NCBI GenBank assembly: GCA_002354555.1
Contig: DELT01000057.1
Location: 27,532 to 75,220 of the forward strand
Length of the DNA: 47,689 nucleotides
DNA from: Methylophaga sp. UBA2689
GTDB lineage: Bacteria; Pseudomonadota; Gammaproteobacteria; Nitrosococcales; Methylophagaceae
Direction: 5' to 3'
Shown: positions 22,288 through 29,164 of the stretch, in pieces
Layout of the letters: every line of letters begins with the position of its first letter
Numbering within the stretch: position 1 is the stretch's first letter
Translations under genes and position numbers: made by a program
Notes under the pieces: model-generated
The model's input: the letters and a program-made list of their open reading frames with translations, nothing else
Told to the model about the DNA's origin: nothing
Databases searched by the model: none

Positions 22288-23304
22288 TCAATGGCGTGTT
22301 GAACGATACGCACGCGAGACACCAGACCAAGTGTATATCTGTGATGCAGTCAGCAGCAACAACCCTACCATTGCTACCCAGAGGAAATAATCTGCCAGTG
22401 ATTCACGTGGCATTTTGCGTTCGACTAATAAAGTCTGATAATGCTGTTGGTCTATATTCTTCATAGCTGCTGCAAATTCATCGAGGGAACCCGCCTCAAA
22501 AGCCTGATATGGAACCGCCAGACTTTTAAAAAAAGTATGTAAGTGTCTTTCAGGCGCTCCTTGCCAGAGCACGCTTTCACCGGGCATTTCGTCGAGCGTC
22601 ATGCCACTTACGGAACGCAGATAGATCCAATACAAGCTTAGATTATTGTCCTGTAATATCTGGCTGATCCGTTGTTCCTGCTCAGCGGATAAAATTTGTC
22701 CACCATCAGAAATCAGCAACACAATTCGCGCTCCCCGATAGACTTCTCCCTCAAACATTTCACCGGCTTTTTTTAATGCCACAGAGATATCCGTTTTGGT
22801 CAATCCGCGACCCAATCCCCCTGCTTCAATGGTGGCCAGTGTGGTTTCCTTACTGTAGGTCAACGGCAAAATTCCGCTTGCCTGCTCACTGAAAAACACA
22901 TAGCCAAAGCGGTCATCAGGACGACTGGAGACAAACTCGGTCAAATAATAACGGGCGACACTACGCTTACTTTCCTTGAAATTCATTTTAGTGGAGAGAC
23001 GATAGGTATGACGGCGAGCAAATGGCTGATCCATACTGCGGCTGCGATCCAACAGAATAATCACTTCTGCTCCCTGACCGCTGCGTTGCACAGTATGTTC
23101 AGGTATATGCGGTTCGGCGACTGCCATAATTAATGCAGCAATAACGATTGATGCCACTACCCGCAGTGTATAACCAATAACCGTGGAAACAACATCCTGG
23201 GGTAATAATGATTCCCAGACAATTTGCTTTTCAGTATTTCGACTTAGCCATGGCAGCAACGCCAGTGGCAATAAATAAAGCAGATATGGATGTGACCAAC
23301 TCAT
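22288..23304 (-). CDS. VWA-domain membrane protein, second MxaC paralogue
   Basis: A 338-residue inner-membrane protein with the layout of MxaC: two N-terminal transmembrane helices (about 5-20 and 45-62), a periplasmic-side VWA domain, and a C-terminal helix (about 305-325). The metal-ion-dependent adhesion site is intact: Asp86, Ser88 and Ser90 in LLDRSRSMD. It is the same length as the MxaC at 24852-25868, and long stretches correspond (YLTEFV, RPDDRFGYVFFS, LPLTYSKE, ATIEA, FEAGSLDEFA). It therefore arose by duplication within the cluster. An 80-base gap, with a 14-base palindrome, separates it from mxaL. It probably acts in methanol dehydrogenase maturation, either replacing or complementing MxaC; the specific role is unknown. 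Confidence 0.82.
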   Translation of the reverse strand: MSWSHPYLLYLLPLALLPWLSRNTEKQIVWESLLPQDVVSTVIGYTLRVVASIVIAALIMAVAEPHIPEHTVQRSGQGAEVIILLDRSRSMDQPFARRHTYRLSTKMNFKESKRSVARYYLTEFVSSRPDDRFGYVFFSEQASGILPLTYSKETTLATIEAGGLGRGLTKTDISVALKKAGEMFEGEVYRGARIVLLISDGGQILSAEQEQRISQILQDNNLSLYWIYLRSVSGMTLDEMPGESVLWQGAPERHLHTFFKSLAVPYQAFEAGSLDEFAAAMKNIDQQHYQTLLVERKMPRESLADYFLWVAMVGLLLLTASQIYTWSGVSRAYRSTRH

Positions 23305-23335
23305 ACCTTACAGACAATCAAACAGGTCAGAGAAG

Positions 23336-23349
23336 TTTCAATATTGAAA
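23336..23349. promoter_or_regulatory. Perfect 14-base palindrome before the second mxaC paralogue
   Basis: TTTCAATATTGAAA is a perfect palindrome inside the only sizeable gap (80 bases) of the mxa cluster, 32 bases upstream of the paralogue's ATG. It could be an operator for an internal promoter. No convincing -35/-10 pair was found next to it. Confidence 0.35.
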
Positions 23350-23384
23350 TTCCATTTCGCCTGACAAAAAAAGTAAACAGCAAC

Positions 23385-24323
23385 TTACTCATGCTGTTTG
23401 GTGAACATACTGTAGGGTAAAAATACCAGAAGCAATAAAATCAATGCGATTGATGCCAACCAGACAAACAAGTCATATTTGACTGGTTGCTGACGGGTTT
23501 CAGAGATCTTCTGCATTTCTTTGATCAGATTCTGTGGGGATTTTGGGGACGAGATAAACTCAAAGCCAACCCGTCTTGACACGGTTTCCATATGGGATTT
23601 CTTCTGAGAAGATAAATGTTCTGTCCGTGGGCGGTTATCATTCAGCTCGGCCGCATCTCCTCGACTCGAAGCATAAACATCTTTATGCATAACCTCGTTT
23701 ATTTCCCAATATCCTTCTATTTCACCAAACTCATTGGTTTTTGGAATAGGTACCAGATCACTCCCACCGATACCGACAATCACCCCAGGTACTTCGCCTG
23801 GTGTGTCAGTAAATTTGGGGAAAAGTGTTTCATGAACCGGTGGCGCTTCGTGACCATCAGTTAAAAAAACCACAGTAGGTTGTGGGGTAATTTCTTTGGC
23901 CTGACGAATGGCCGTGTAGAGCGCTTTGGATACTTCACTGGAGCGAGCCCATGCCATCGTTGGACGAAACTGCGACAGCATCTGCATCAGATCGTGATAA
24001 TTGGCGCAAACTTCCACTGGTGTCATCAGAATCAGGCTGCGGGCTTCGCTGAAAATCGCCAGACCAGCATGAGAACCACATGGCATACTCAAAATTGACT
24101 GACGCGTATATTCCTTGGCCCATTCCAGTCGATTAATGGTTTCATTGCCAAAGCTGACATCTTCAACATTCATGCTGTCTGTTATATCAATAACAAACAG
24201 ACTGTCCATTACCTCTATTTCACGATCAACCTGAGGTAACCATAGCGCCGCCATAATCATTAACAAACTGATCAGCATGACCAGAGCGGTTAAAAATATC
24301 CGTTTGGGATAACTCAGACTCAT
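23385..24323 (-). CDS. mxaL: Methanol dehydrogenase accessory protein MxaL (VWA)
   Basis: MxaL is a membrane-anchored VWA protein. With MxaA and MxaK it is needed to insert calcium into PQQ methanol dehydrogenase in Methylobacterium (established for that system). The 312-residue protein has an N-terminal helix (9-30) and a VWA domain starting FVIDITDSMN. Its adhesion-site residues are Asp46, Thr48 and Ser50; TVVFLTDGHEAPP and GVIVGIGG follow. A C-terminal helix lies at about 283-303. The ATG overlaps the mxaK stop by four bases. Confidence 0.88.
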   Translation of the reverse strand: MSLSYPKRIFLTALVMLISLLMIMAALWLPQVDREIEVMDSLFVIDITDSMNVEDVSFGNETINRLEWAKEYTRQSILSMPCGSHAGLAIFSEARSLILMTPVEVCANYHDLMQMLSQFRPTMAWARSSEVSKALYTAIRQAKEITPQPTVVFLTDGHEAPPVHETLFPKFTDTPGEVPGVIVGIGGSDLVPIPKTNEFGEIEGYWEINEVMHKDVYASSRGDAAELNDNRPRTEHLSSQKKSHMETVSRRVGFEFISSPKSPQNLIKEMQKISETRQQPVKYDLFVWLASIALILLLLVFLPYSMFTKQHE

Positions 24324-24859
24324 GGCAAATCAACCTTGAATGCCTTGGTTTCAATACTGCGCTCGCTGTAGATTTCCTGCTTTTTAAAATTACCATTTAC
24401 TTCAGGATCTTCTGGCACTAAACGCAATGCGACCTCAAGATTAAAGCGGGCATCCCAGAATTCCGGCTGTTGTTTCAATGCACTGCGGTAATCCTGTTTA
24501 GCTAATTCAACCAGTGGAATCATCTGCGGATCGTTGCCATCCATTGCCATCGCTTCACGTAAATTGATGTTGCCACGATTGAAATAGGCAGCAGGTAACC
24601 ATTCTGTTTGCTGGCTGCCAAGCACCAACGTGTATTGCTCTAAAGCTGCATCGTTTTCGTTTTGTTCAACCAGATAGCGGCCTTGTGCAAAATGTGCCCG
24701 AGGATGATCCGGAATCGTTTCATATTGTTCAGGAGCTGAAACAAAGGCTTCAACTCTTTTTTGTTGCCATAACTGCCAACTTGAAAGCAACATCACAACA
24801 ATGCTGATAACAAAAATCGACAGCAACACCCAGCGTAATAATTTTAATGTGTTACTCAT
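24320..24859 (-). CDS. mxaK: Methanol dehydrogenase accessory protein MxaK
   Basis: A 179-residue protein with one N-terminal transmembrane helix (about 11-29) and a periplasmic part. The periplasmic part has TPR-like pattern (ARFAQGRY-like AHFAQGRYLVEQNENDAA, LPAAYFNRGNINL). In Methylobacterium, MxaK acts with MxaA and MxaL in calcium loading of methanol dehydrogenase. I use the ATG at 24859; an in-frame upstream start inside mxaC (24919) would add a non-homologous Cys-rich leader. The assignment rests on position (mxaC-K-L) and architecture, because MxaK sequences are poorly conserved. Confidence 0.82.
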   Translation of the reverse strand: MSNTLKLLRWVLLSIFVISIVVMLLSSWQLWQQKRVEAFVSAPEQYETIPDHPRAHFAQGRYLVEQNENDAALEQYTLVLGSQQTEWLPAAYFNRGNINLREAMAMDGNDPQMIPLVELAKQDYRSALKQQPEFWDARFNLEVALRLVPEDPEVNGNFKKQEIYSERSIETKAFKVDLP

Positions 24860-25868
24860 GCGCTTTTCGAACTCCCCAGTAACTGTATAGATGTGAACTT
24901 GCCAACGGCAGCATGGCAAGCAAAGCTAACCATAAAAACAAATCTGCCTTGGGTTCGTGCGGCACCAGCTCTTCGACAATCAAGGTCTGATATTGCTGTT
25001 CGTCAATTTCATCCATCGCCTTGGCAAACTCATCAAGTGAGCCGGCCTCAAATGCCCGATAAGGGATGCCAATGCCTTTAAAGAACTCGTGAACCTTACG
25101 TTCGGGCAGATCGGTATAGAGAATATTGTCATTTTCCGAGGGTTCCAGCGTCATTTCCTGTCTGGCTTTAAGATAAATCCAGTAAATACTCAGATTCATT
25201 TCTTTGTAACGTTTGGTGATTAATTCCATTGCCTCATCGGTCATTAATTGACCGCCATCAGAGACCAGCAATACAATACGTGAACCTCGATAAGGCTGAT
25301 CCTCAAACATTAAAGCCGAATTCATTAACGCATCAGCGAGATTGGTATCTGACAGGCCTTTGCCTAATGAATTGGCCTCAATGGTGGCCAGAATGGCCTC
25401 CTTGCTATAAGTCAGCGGCAGCAGGTTGATGGAGTTAGTACTGAAAAAAACAAAACCAAACCGATCATCAGGACGTTTCTTCACAAACTCAGTCAGATAG
25501 GTTCGGGCAACCCGGCGTTTCGAATTGTCCCCTGCAACTGAATAATTGGCCGCCTGAGTGGTCACAGCAAACGCATCATCCATACTGCGACTGCGATCTA
25601 GCAGCAATACAATCTCTGCTCCTTCACCAAACCGCTCAACGGTACGTTCCGGTATAGCCGGGCTGGCAACAGCCAGTAATAAGGCAGCAATAACTACGGA
25701 AGATAAAACTTTCAGCGCCAGGCTAATGGTTCGGGATAACGGGTCATGTGGAACAAGCGCTGTCCAGGCCACCGTTTTATCCAGATTGTTATTAAACCAT
25801 GGCAATAACGCCATCGGTAATAACAACAGTACCAGGGGGAAAGCCCATTCGAGCCCAAACAGCATCAT
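24852..25868 (-). CDS. mxaC: Methanol dehydrogenase accessory protein MxaC (VWA)
   Basis: A 338-residue inner-membrane VWA protein. Helices lie at about 8-25 and 50-68, and a C-terminal helix at about 310-328. The adhesion site is Asp91, Ser93, Ser95 in LLLDRSRSMDD. In the canonical mxaFJGIRSACKLD operon, MxaC follows MxaA, as here; it is required for active methanol dehydrogenase, although its exact step is unresolved. The ATG overlaps the mxaA stop by four bases, and the stop overlaps mxaK by eight. A paralogue of equal length lies after mxaL. Confidence 0.88.
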   Translation of the reverse strand: MMLFGLEWAFPLVLLLLPMALLPWFNNNLDKTVAWTALVPHDPLSRTISLALKVLSSVVIAALLLAVASPAIPERTVERFGEGAEIVLLLDRSRSMDDAFAVTTQAANYSVAGDNSKRRVARTYLTEFVKKRPDDRFGFVFFSTNSINLLPLTYSKEAILATIEANSLGKGLSDTNLADALMNSALMFEDQPYRGSRIVLLVSDGGQLMTDEAMELITKRYKEMNLSIYWIYLKARQEMTLEPSENDNILYTDLPERKVHEFFKGIGIPYRAFEAGSLDEFAKAMDEIDEQQYQTLIVEELVPHEPKADLFLWLALLAMLPLASSHLYSYWGVRKAHE

Positions 25869-26704
25869 GCCATTTTCTCCCTCGCCCGGCAGGCACGAGC
25901 CAGTTTAATCAAACTGTCAAAATCTGCATTTTGCTGAGGATCGCGGCTGAAATAATGTGATGCTGATTGCTGATAAAACCCGGTAATCTCTGGCTGCAAA
26001 TCAGCTAACCATGGACAGGCATCCCACAATTGCTGAATCTGACTGTAAATCACCACAGTGCCGGCACTGTCATTAAATGCGTGATGCATAACGCGTGTGG
26101 CAGCATCCACGTCTTTATGACCAAACCAACGTAATTTGTTCATTGAAAAAACGGCTCTAGCAAACGGCAGTCGTTTGCCAGGGCGCAAGCCAATATGCCA
26201 AACGAGCCAAATAAGTGCCGTAATCAAAGCGACGGCAATAGCATAAGTCAGTTGTTTTTGCAGCGGAGCAAAGTCTGCAGGGAGTAATTGCTGATCACCA
26301 CGCAACGGAATTTCCATCGCATTTTCTGCTGTGGCATTCAAAAATGACCCGGCAGAAAACTCGGCTGATGGGATATTCAGCAACTCACCCGCATTAGTTC
26401 TGAAGGTATAGGTGGGAGTCTGTAATGTGCGTGTTTCAGCAGGAACATTAACTAACTGATACTGCAGCTCAAGCACATTATTGTTACTGGAAACCTGCAT
26501 CAAATTAAGCCATGGCCCATGCCGTTTGTTCAATTGCGGCAAACTGTCAGCATCAATATCACTGACGCTTATCGGCAAGACAATGCTGGTCGTTACAATG
26601 TCACCAATCAACAGACCCCAACTGCGATCCATATTGATGGACACATCCTGAGCCATGAGCTGACTGCTGAAAATAAAACTGATAAAGAGGATCCAACGGC
26701 GCAT
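25865..26704 (-). CDS. mxaA: Methanol dehydrogenase accessory protein MxaA
   Basis: MxaA is a periplasmic protein tethered to the membrane and required for calcium insertion into methanol dehydrogenase in Methylobacterium. The 279-residue protein has a signal peptide (RRWILFISFIFSSQLMAQ), a beta-rich domain, and a transmembrane helix at about residues 152-170 (TYAIAVALITALIWLVW). A cytoplasmic tail ends in RACRAREKM. ATG 26704 is preferred over 26713 because AGGA lies nine bases upstream of the former and abuts the latter. It follows mxaS by 11 bases from the preferred start. Confidence 0.86.
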   Translation of the reverse strand: MRRWILFISFIFSSQLMAQDVSINMDRSWGLLIGDIVTTSIVLPISVSDIDADSLPQLNKRHGPWLNLMQVSSNNNVLELQYQLVNVPAETRTLQTPTYTFRTNAGELLNIPSAEFSAGSFLNATAENAMEIPLRGDQQLLPADFAPLQKQLTYAIAVALITALIWLVWHIGLRPGKRLPFARAVFSMNKLRWFGHKDVDAATRVMHHAFNDSAGTVVIYSQIQQLWDACPWLADLQPEITGFYQQSASHYFSRDPQQNADFDSLIKLARACRAREKMA

Positions 26705-26715
26705 TATGTGCATTC

Positions 26716-27600
26716 CTATGATTTTTTCATGGCGGAGAAATACTGGGTCAACTGTTGTGGGGTGATCTCTCCAGAGACAAAAAGCGGCTTAACGCGATAG
26801 CGCATAAAACAGGCCGTCAATTTCTCAAAATGTTCATCTAATTGCTGCTGCCAACGTTTTTTGATACCTGGCCGAATCCAAACGCTATGACGTTTTCCGG
26901 TCTCAGAATCCCGGGTTTCGGTCCAACCGGCATGTGAAGGCAGATGATCCACTTCATCATGTTGCCAGACGATAGGTATCACCGTGTAATGTGCCAACTT
27001 GCGTAAAGTGCGATCCACCAGGTCAATATCACAACAAAAGTCTGACGCAATAAACACCATAGCTTTAGGGCTGGTAATCAAATCTGCAGCATCAAATAAA
27101 CCCGCTGCGCCTGGCTCTGAAGGGGGGCTTGCATGAATGATTTTTTCAGCAGCCAAGGCAGGCATACTCCGTTGTCTGGTAGGCATCACTGAAACATCTT
27201 TGCGCCACATGGCATCAAATCCAGCCATGGCAAATCGATCGCCAAAGCCAATAGAGCTGTGAGCAATCATGTGCGCCAGACGCGCCACCCGTTCATTACT
27301 GACACTGGAAACCGACATCGATCTACTTAAATCGGCAAGTAGCCACAAAGTAATGGAAGAGCGTTGCTGATAACGGCGTACCAGCCACCGTTCCTGATTA
27401 CCTAAGGCGGAATCGGCAATATTAGTGCGTAAGCTGGCACGCACATCCAAACGCCGTGGATCGGGGTAATCAAACAAATCGGCAAAACCGGCAAAACGAT
27501 CACCACTTCCCATTGCGGTTCCATTATGTGCACCTGGCACATGTCCGAAAACCTTATCTGGAAAGCGGTAGCTAAATTCCTGAGGTTGAATAGGCTTCAT
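26716..27600 (-). CDS. mxaS: Methanol dehydrogenase accessory protein MxaS (DUF58)
   Basis: A 294-residue DUF58 protein, a cytoplasmic VWA-like partner of MoxR ATPases. The DUF58 core DYPDPRRLDVRASLRTN is followed by the adhesion-site motif Asp90, Ser92, Ser94 in LLADLSRSMS. A second conserved stretch is MVFIASDFCCDID. It lies directly behind mxaR (12 bases), the standard R-S order. It presumably bridges the ATPase to the membrane VWA proteins MxaC and MxaL. Confidence 0.88.
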   Translation of the reverse strand: MKPIQPQEFSYRFPDKVFGHVPGAHNGTAMGSGDRFAGFADLFDYPDPRRLDVRASLRTNIADSALGNQERWLVRRYQQRSSITLWLLADLSRSMSVSSVSNERVARLAHMIAHSSIGFGDRFAMAGFDAMWRKDVSVMPTRQRSMPALAAEKIIHASPPSEPGAAGLFDAADLITSPKAMVFIASDFCCDIDLVDRTLRKLAHYTVIPIVWQHDEVDHLPSHAGWTETRDSETGKRHSVWIRPGIKKRWQQQLDEHFEKLTACFMRYRVKPLFVSGEITPQQLTQYFSAMKKS

Positions 27601-27612
27601 GATGATGCCCGC

Positions 27613-28632
27613 TTACGGCGTAGCGATATGGTCGCGTAACGCCTGTACAAACTGTGGCATCAACTGCTCACGACGGCCATCATAAACCGGTGACAGGAAT
27701 ACGCGATGAGTCAGTGATGGCAGTAACACAAAATGAATATCGTCAGGCATCACGTGGTCACGTCCTTCCAGCCAGGCACAGACTTTGGCTGCACGAACCA
27801 TCGCTGACATACCACGAACACTGGCTCCGGCAACCACCAGATCCTCGACATAGACATCGGGTAAGGTAATACCCAGTTTATGCGGTTCCCAGCTGGCATC
27901 CCATAACCGTACTACATAGTTTTCAATTTCCGGAGAAACATAAACACTATTCTGGATATCCCGATCCAGAGCATTCAAGTCACGATAGTTCAGCAGAGGA
28001 TCGCCTATTGAACTCAGTAATTCATCCACATCATGAAACGCCGGATCAAAAATCAGTTTACGACGCTGCTCATCTTCAAGTGGTCGACTGATATTAATCT
28101 CAAACAGGAAACGATCTCGCGCTGCAGCACTGAGTTCAAATGTTTCCTCTTTTTCCACCGCATTGCGATCAGCAAAAACGATCATGTGTGGAAAACGATA
28201 CTCTTTACCAAACGCTTCAGCACTGCGCTCGGCCATCGCTCTGAGCAGCAGGGACTGAACCTGGGGACGGGCACGGTTGATTTCATTAAAGAAAAACACC
28301 GCCGTTTCCTCGCCTTTGGCAATCAGCGGACCGGGTTCGATTACCGGTTTTCCATCCGCATTTACCCAGGCACTGTAAAGCAGATCGTTAGGCATTAAAT
28401 CCACACTACCTTCGATACGACCAAATGCCCCACCCAATGCTTTGGAGAAAGCCCGTAACAACGTAGTTTTCCCTACACCAACACCACCTTCAAGCAGTAC
28501 GTGACCGCGAGCATGCAATGCGATCAGGATCAAACGAATCGCCTGCTGCTGACCAATCACCACATTATTGACGACCTTTTCCAGTGCCAATGCATGTTCA
28601 CGAGCAGTAGCTAATTGCTGCTTATCCGACAT
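27613..28632 (-). CDS. mxaR: MoxR-family AAA+ ATPase MxaR with altered Walker B
   Basis: MxaR is the founding type of the MoxR AAA+ ATPases, chaperone-like enzymes that help mature methanol dehydrogenase. The 339-residue protein has Walker A GGVGVGKT (49-56). The Walker B strand reads VFFFNE (112-117), with Asn116 where the usual motif has Asp. FADRNAVEKEETFEL (sensor-1 region) and AARDRFLFEI follow, then the C-terminal lid (RDHVMPDDIHFVLLPSLTHRVFL). GGGGAG precedes the ATG. It is the first gene of the mxa cluster and diverges from the kinase gene at 29165. Confidence 0.92.
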   Translation of the reverse strand: MSDKQQLATAREHALALEKVVNNVVIGQQQAIRLILIALHARGHVLLEGGVGVGKTTLLRAFSKALGGAFGRIEGSVDLMPNDLLYSAWVNADGKPVIEPGPLIAKGEETAVFFFNEINRARPQVQSLLLRAMAERSAEAFGKEYRFPHMIVFADRNAVEKEETFELSAAARDRFLFEINISRPLEDEQRRKLIFDPAFHDVDELLSSIGDPLLNYRDLNALDRDIQNSVYVSPEIENYVVRLWDASWEPHKLGITLPDVYVEDLVVAGASVRGMSAMVRAAKVCAWLEGRDHVMPDDIHFVLLPSLTHRVFLSPVYDGRREQLMPQFVQALRDHIATP

Positions 28633-28668
28633 TCTCTCTCCCCTTTAATAGGTAATTTTTTATTTTGA

Positions 28669-28701
28669 GCCTTATTCGAAAATCATTTTTCAAATGAAGG
28701 C
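28669..28701. promoter_or_regulatory. Imperfect inverted repeat in the mxaR leader
   Basis: GCCTT-ATTCGAAAAT pairs imperfectly with ATTTTTCAAATG-AAGGC across a one-base centre. It starts 37 bases upstream of the mxaR ATG, so it could be an operator or a leader-RNA hairpin. Confidence 0.4.
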
Positions 28702-28747
28702 TACTTATCTAACGCATCTTTGCAAAGCGAGCAAAACCGTAGACTGA

Positions 28748-28780
28748 CAGTAAATGCTGGAAAATCCCAGTTATTTACTG
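28748..28780. promoter_or_regulatory. Extended inverted repeat upstream of mxaR
   Basis: Outer arms CAGTAAAT and ATTTACTG are perfect, and inner arms CTGG and CCAG continue the dyad. It lies 116 bases upstream of the mxaR ATG and 27 bases from the MITE-like element. It is a candidate binding site for the adjacent NarL-type regulator. Confidence 0.45.
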
Positions 28781-28806
28781 TTTAGTTTTGATTTTTATCG
28801 TTTGAC

Positions 28807-28890
28807 TAGGGCTTGTTTATCTTTCATATCCACCACTGCTGGCGGCTATTTTTTCATCCTACAAGGCGGAGATGAAAGATCAAAAGCCCT
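28807..28890. mobile_element. MITE-like element copy 2 (short derivative)
   Basis: The left end GGGCTTGTTTATCTTTC and following bases up to CCACCACTG match copy 1 (15751 onward) except for one base. The right end, on the opposite strand, reads GGGCTTTTGATCTTTCAT. The element is about 81 bases (28809-28889), with TA on the left and TG on the right, so the target duplication may have decayed. It lacks most of the interior of copy 1, including its hairpin. Confidence 0.72.
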
Positions 28891-29062
28891 GGTAAGCTTT
28901 GGTGTTTTGTTATCACAGGAATTTATCACTGAATATCAAAATGTGGAACCAGCTAACTAACAATAGATTTAAAATAAATACTCCATAAGTACATAAAATG
29001 TTGTATCAGCTTTATATGCATAACGTTGCTTATTAAACAGTGAAAGCCAGTATCACACATCA

Positions 29063-29093
29063 GATATTTGCCCATGGACGTCGGGCAAATATC
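29063..29093. promoter_or_regulatory. Perfect 11-base inverted repeat upstream of the kinase gene
   Basis: GATATTTGCCC and GGGCAAATATC are exact reverse complements with a nine-base spacer. The repeat ends 71 bases before the kinase ATG at 29165. It is not followed by a T-run, so an operator or leader hairpin is more likely than a terminator. Confidence 0.5.
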
Positions 29094-29164
29094 CCGTTAA
29101 CTGTGGTTCAGCTTTGCAGAGCCTATATCTGCGCCTAGACTATAGCGATTGTTTAGATGGATAC

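Larger units (their letters stand above)
28633..29164. promoter_or_regulatory. Divergent regulatory region between mxaR and the kinase gene
   Basis: This 532-base stretch has no convincing gene. It holds three separate inverted repeats (28669-28701, 28748-28780, 29063-29093) and a MITE-like element (28807-28890). It must carry the promoters of both the mxa operon and the two-component pair. I could not settle on -35/-10 boxes. Confidence 0.6.

Noticed and set aside
22288-23304. Second mxaC-like gene considered as mxaD.
   Set aside because: MxaD is a small periplasmic protein of another fold; this one is a 338-residue VWA membrane protein clearly paralogous to MxaC.
24860-24919. Longer MxaK start inside mxaC.
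   Set aside because: The leader is the mxaC C-terminus read in another frame; the ATG at 24859 gives a normal signal-anchor protein.
28754-28960. Plus-strand reading frame of 68 codons across the second MITE-like element.
   Set aside because: It spans an inverted repeat and a transposable-element remnant, has no ribosome site, and encodes no recognisable domain.
29063-29093. Inverted repeat upstream of the kinase as a transcription terminator.
   Set aside because: No T-run follows on either strand, and no gene on either strand ends nearby.
29114-29164. TTG start adding 17 residues to the kinase next to mxaR.
   Set aside because: No ribosome site is present, and the hydrophobic signal anchor begins right after the ATG pair at 29165/29168.
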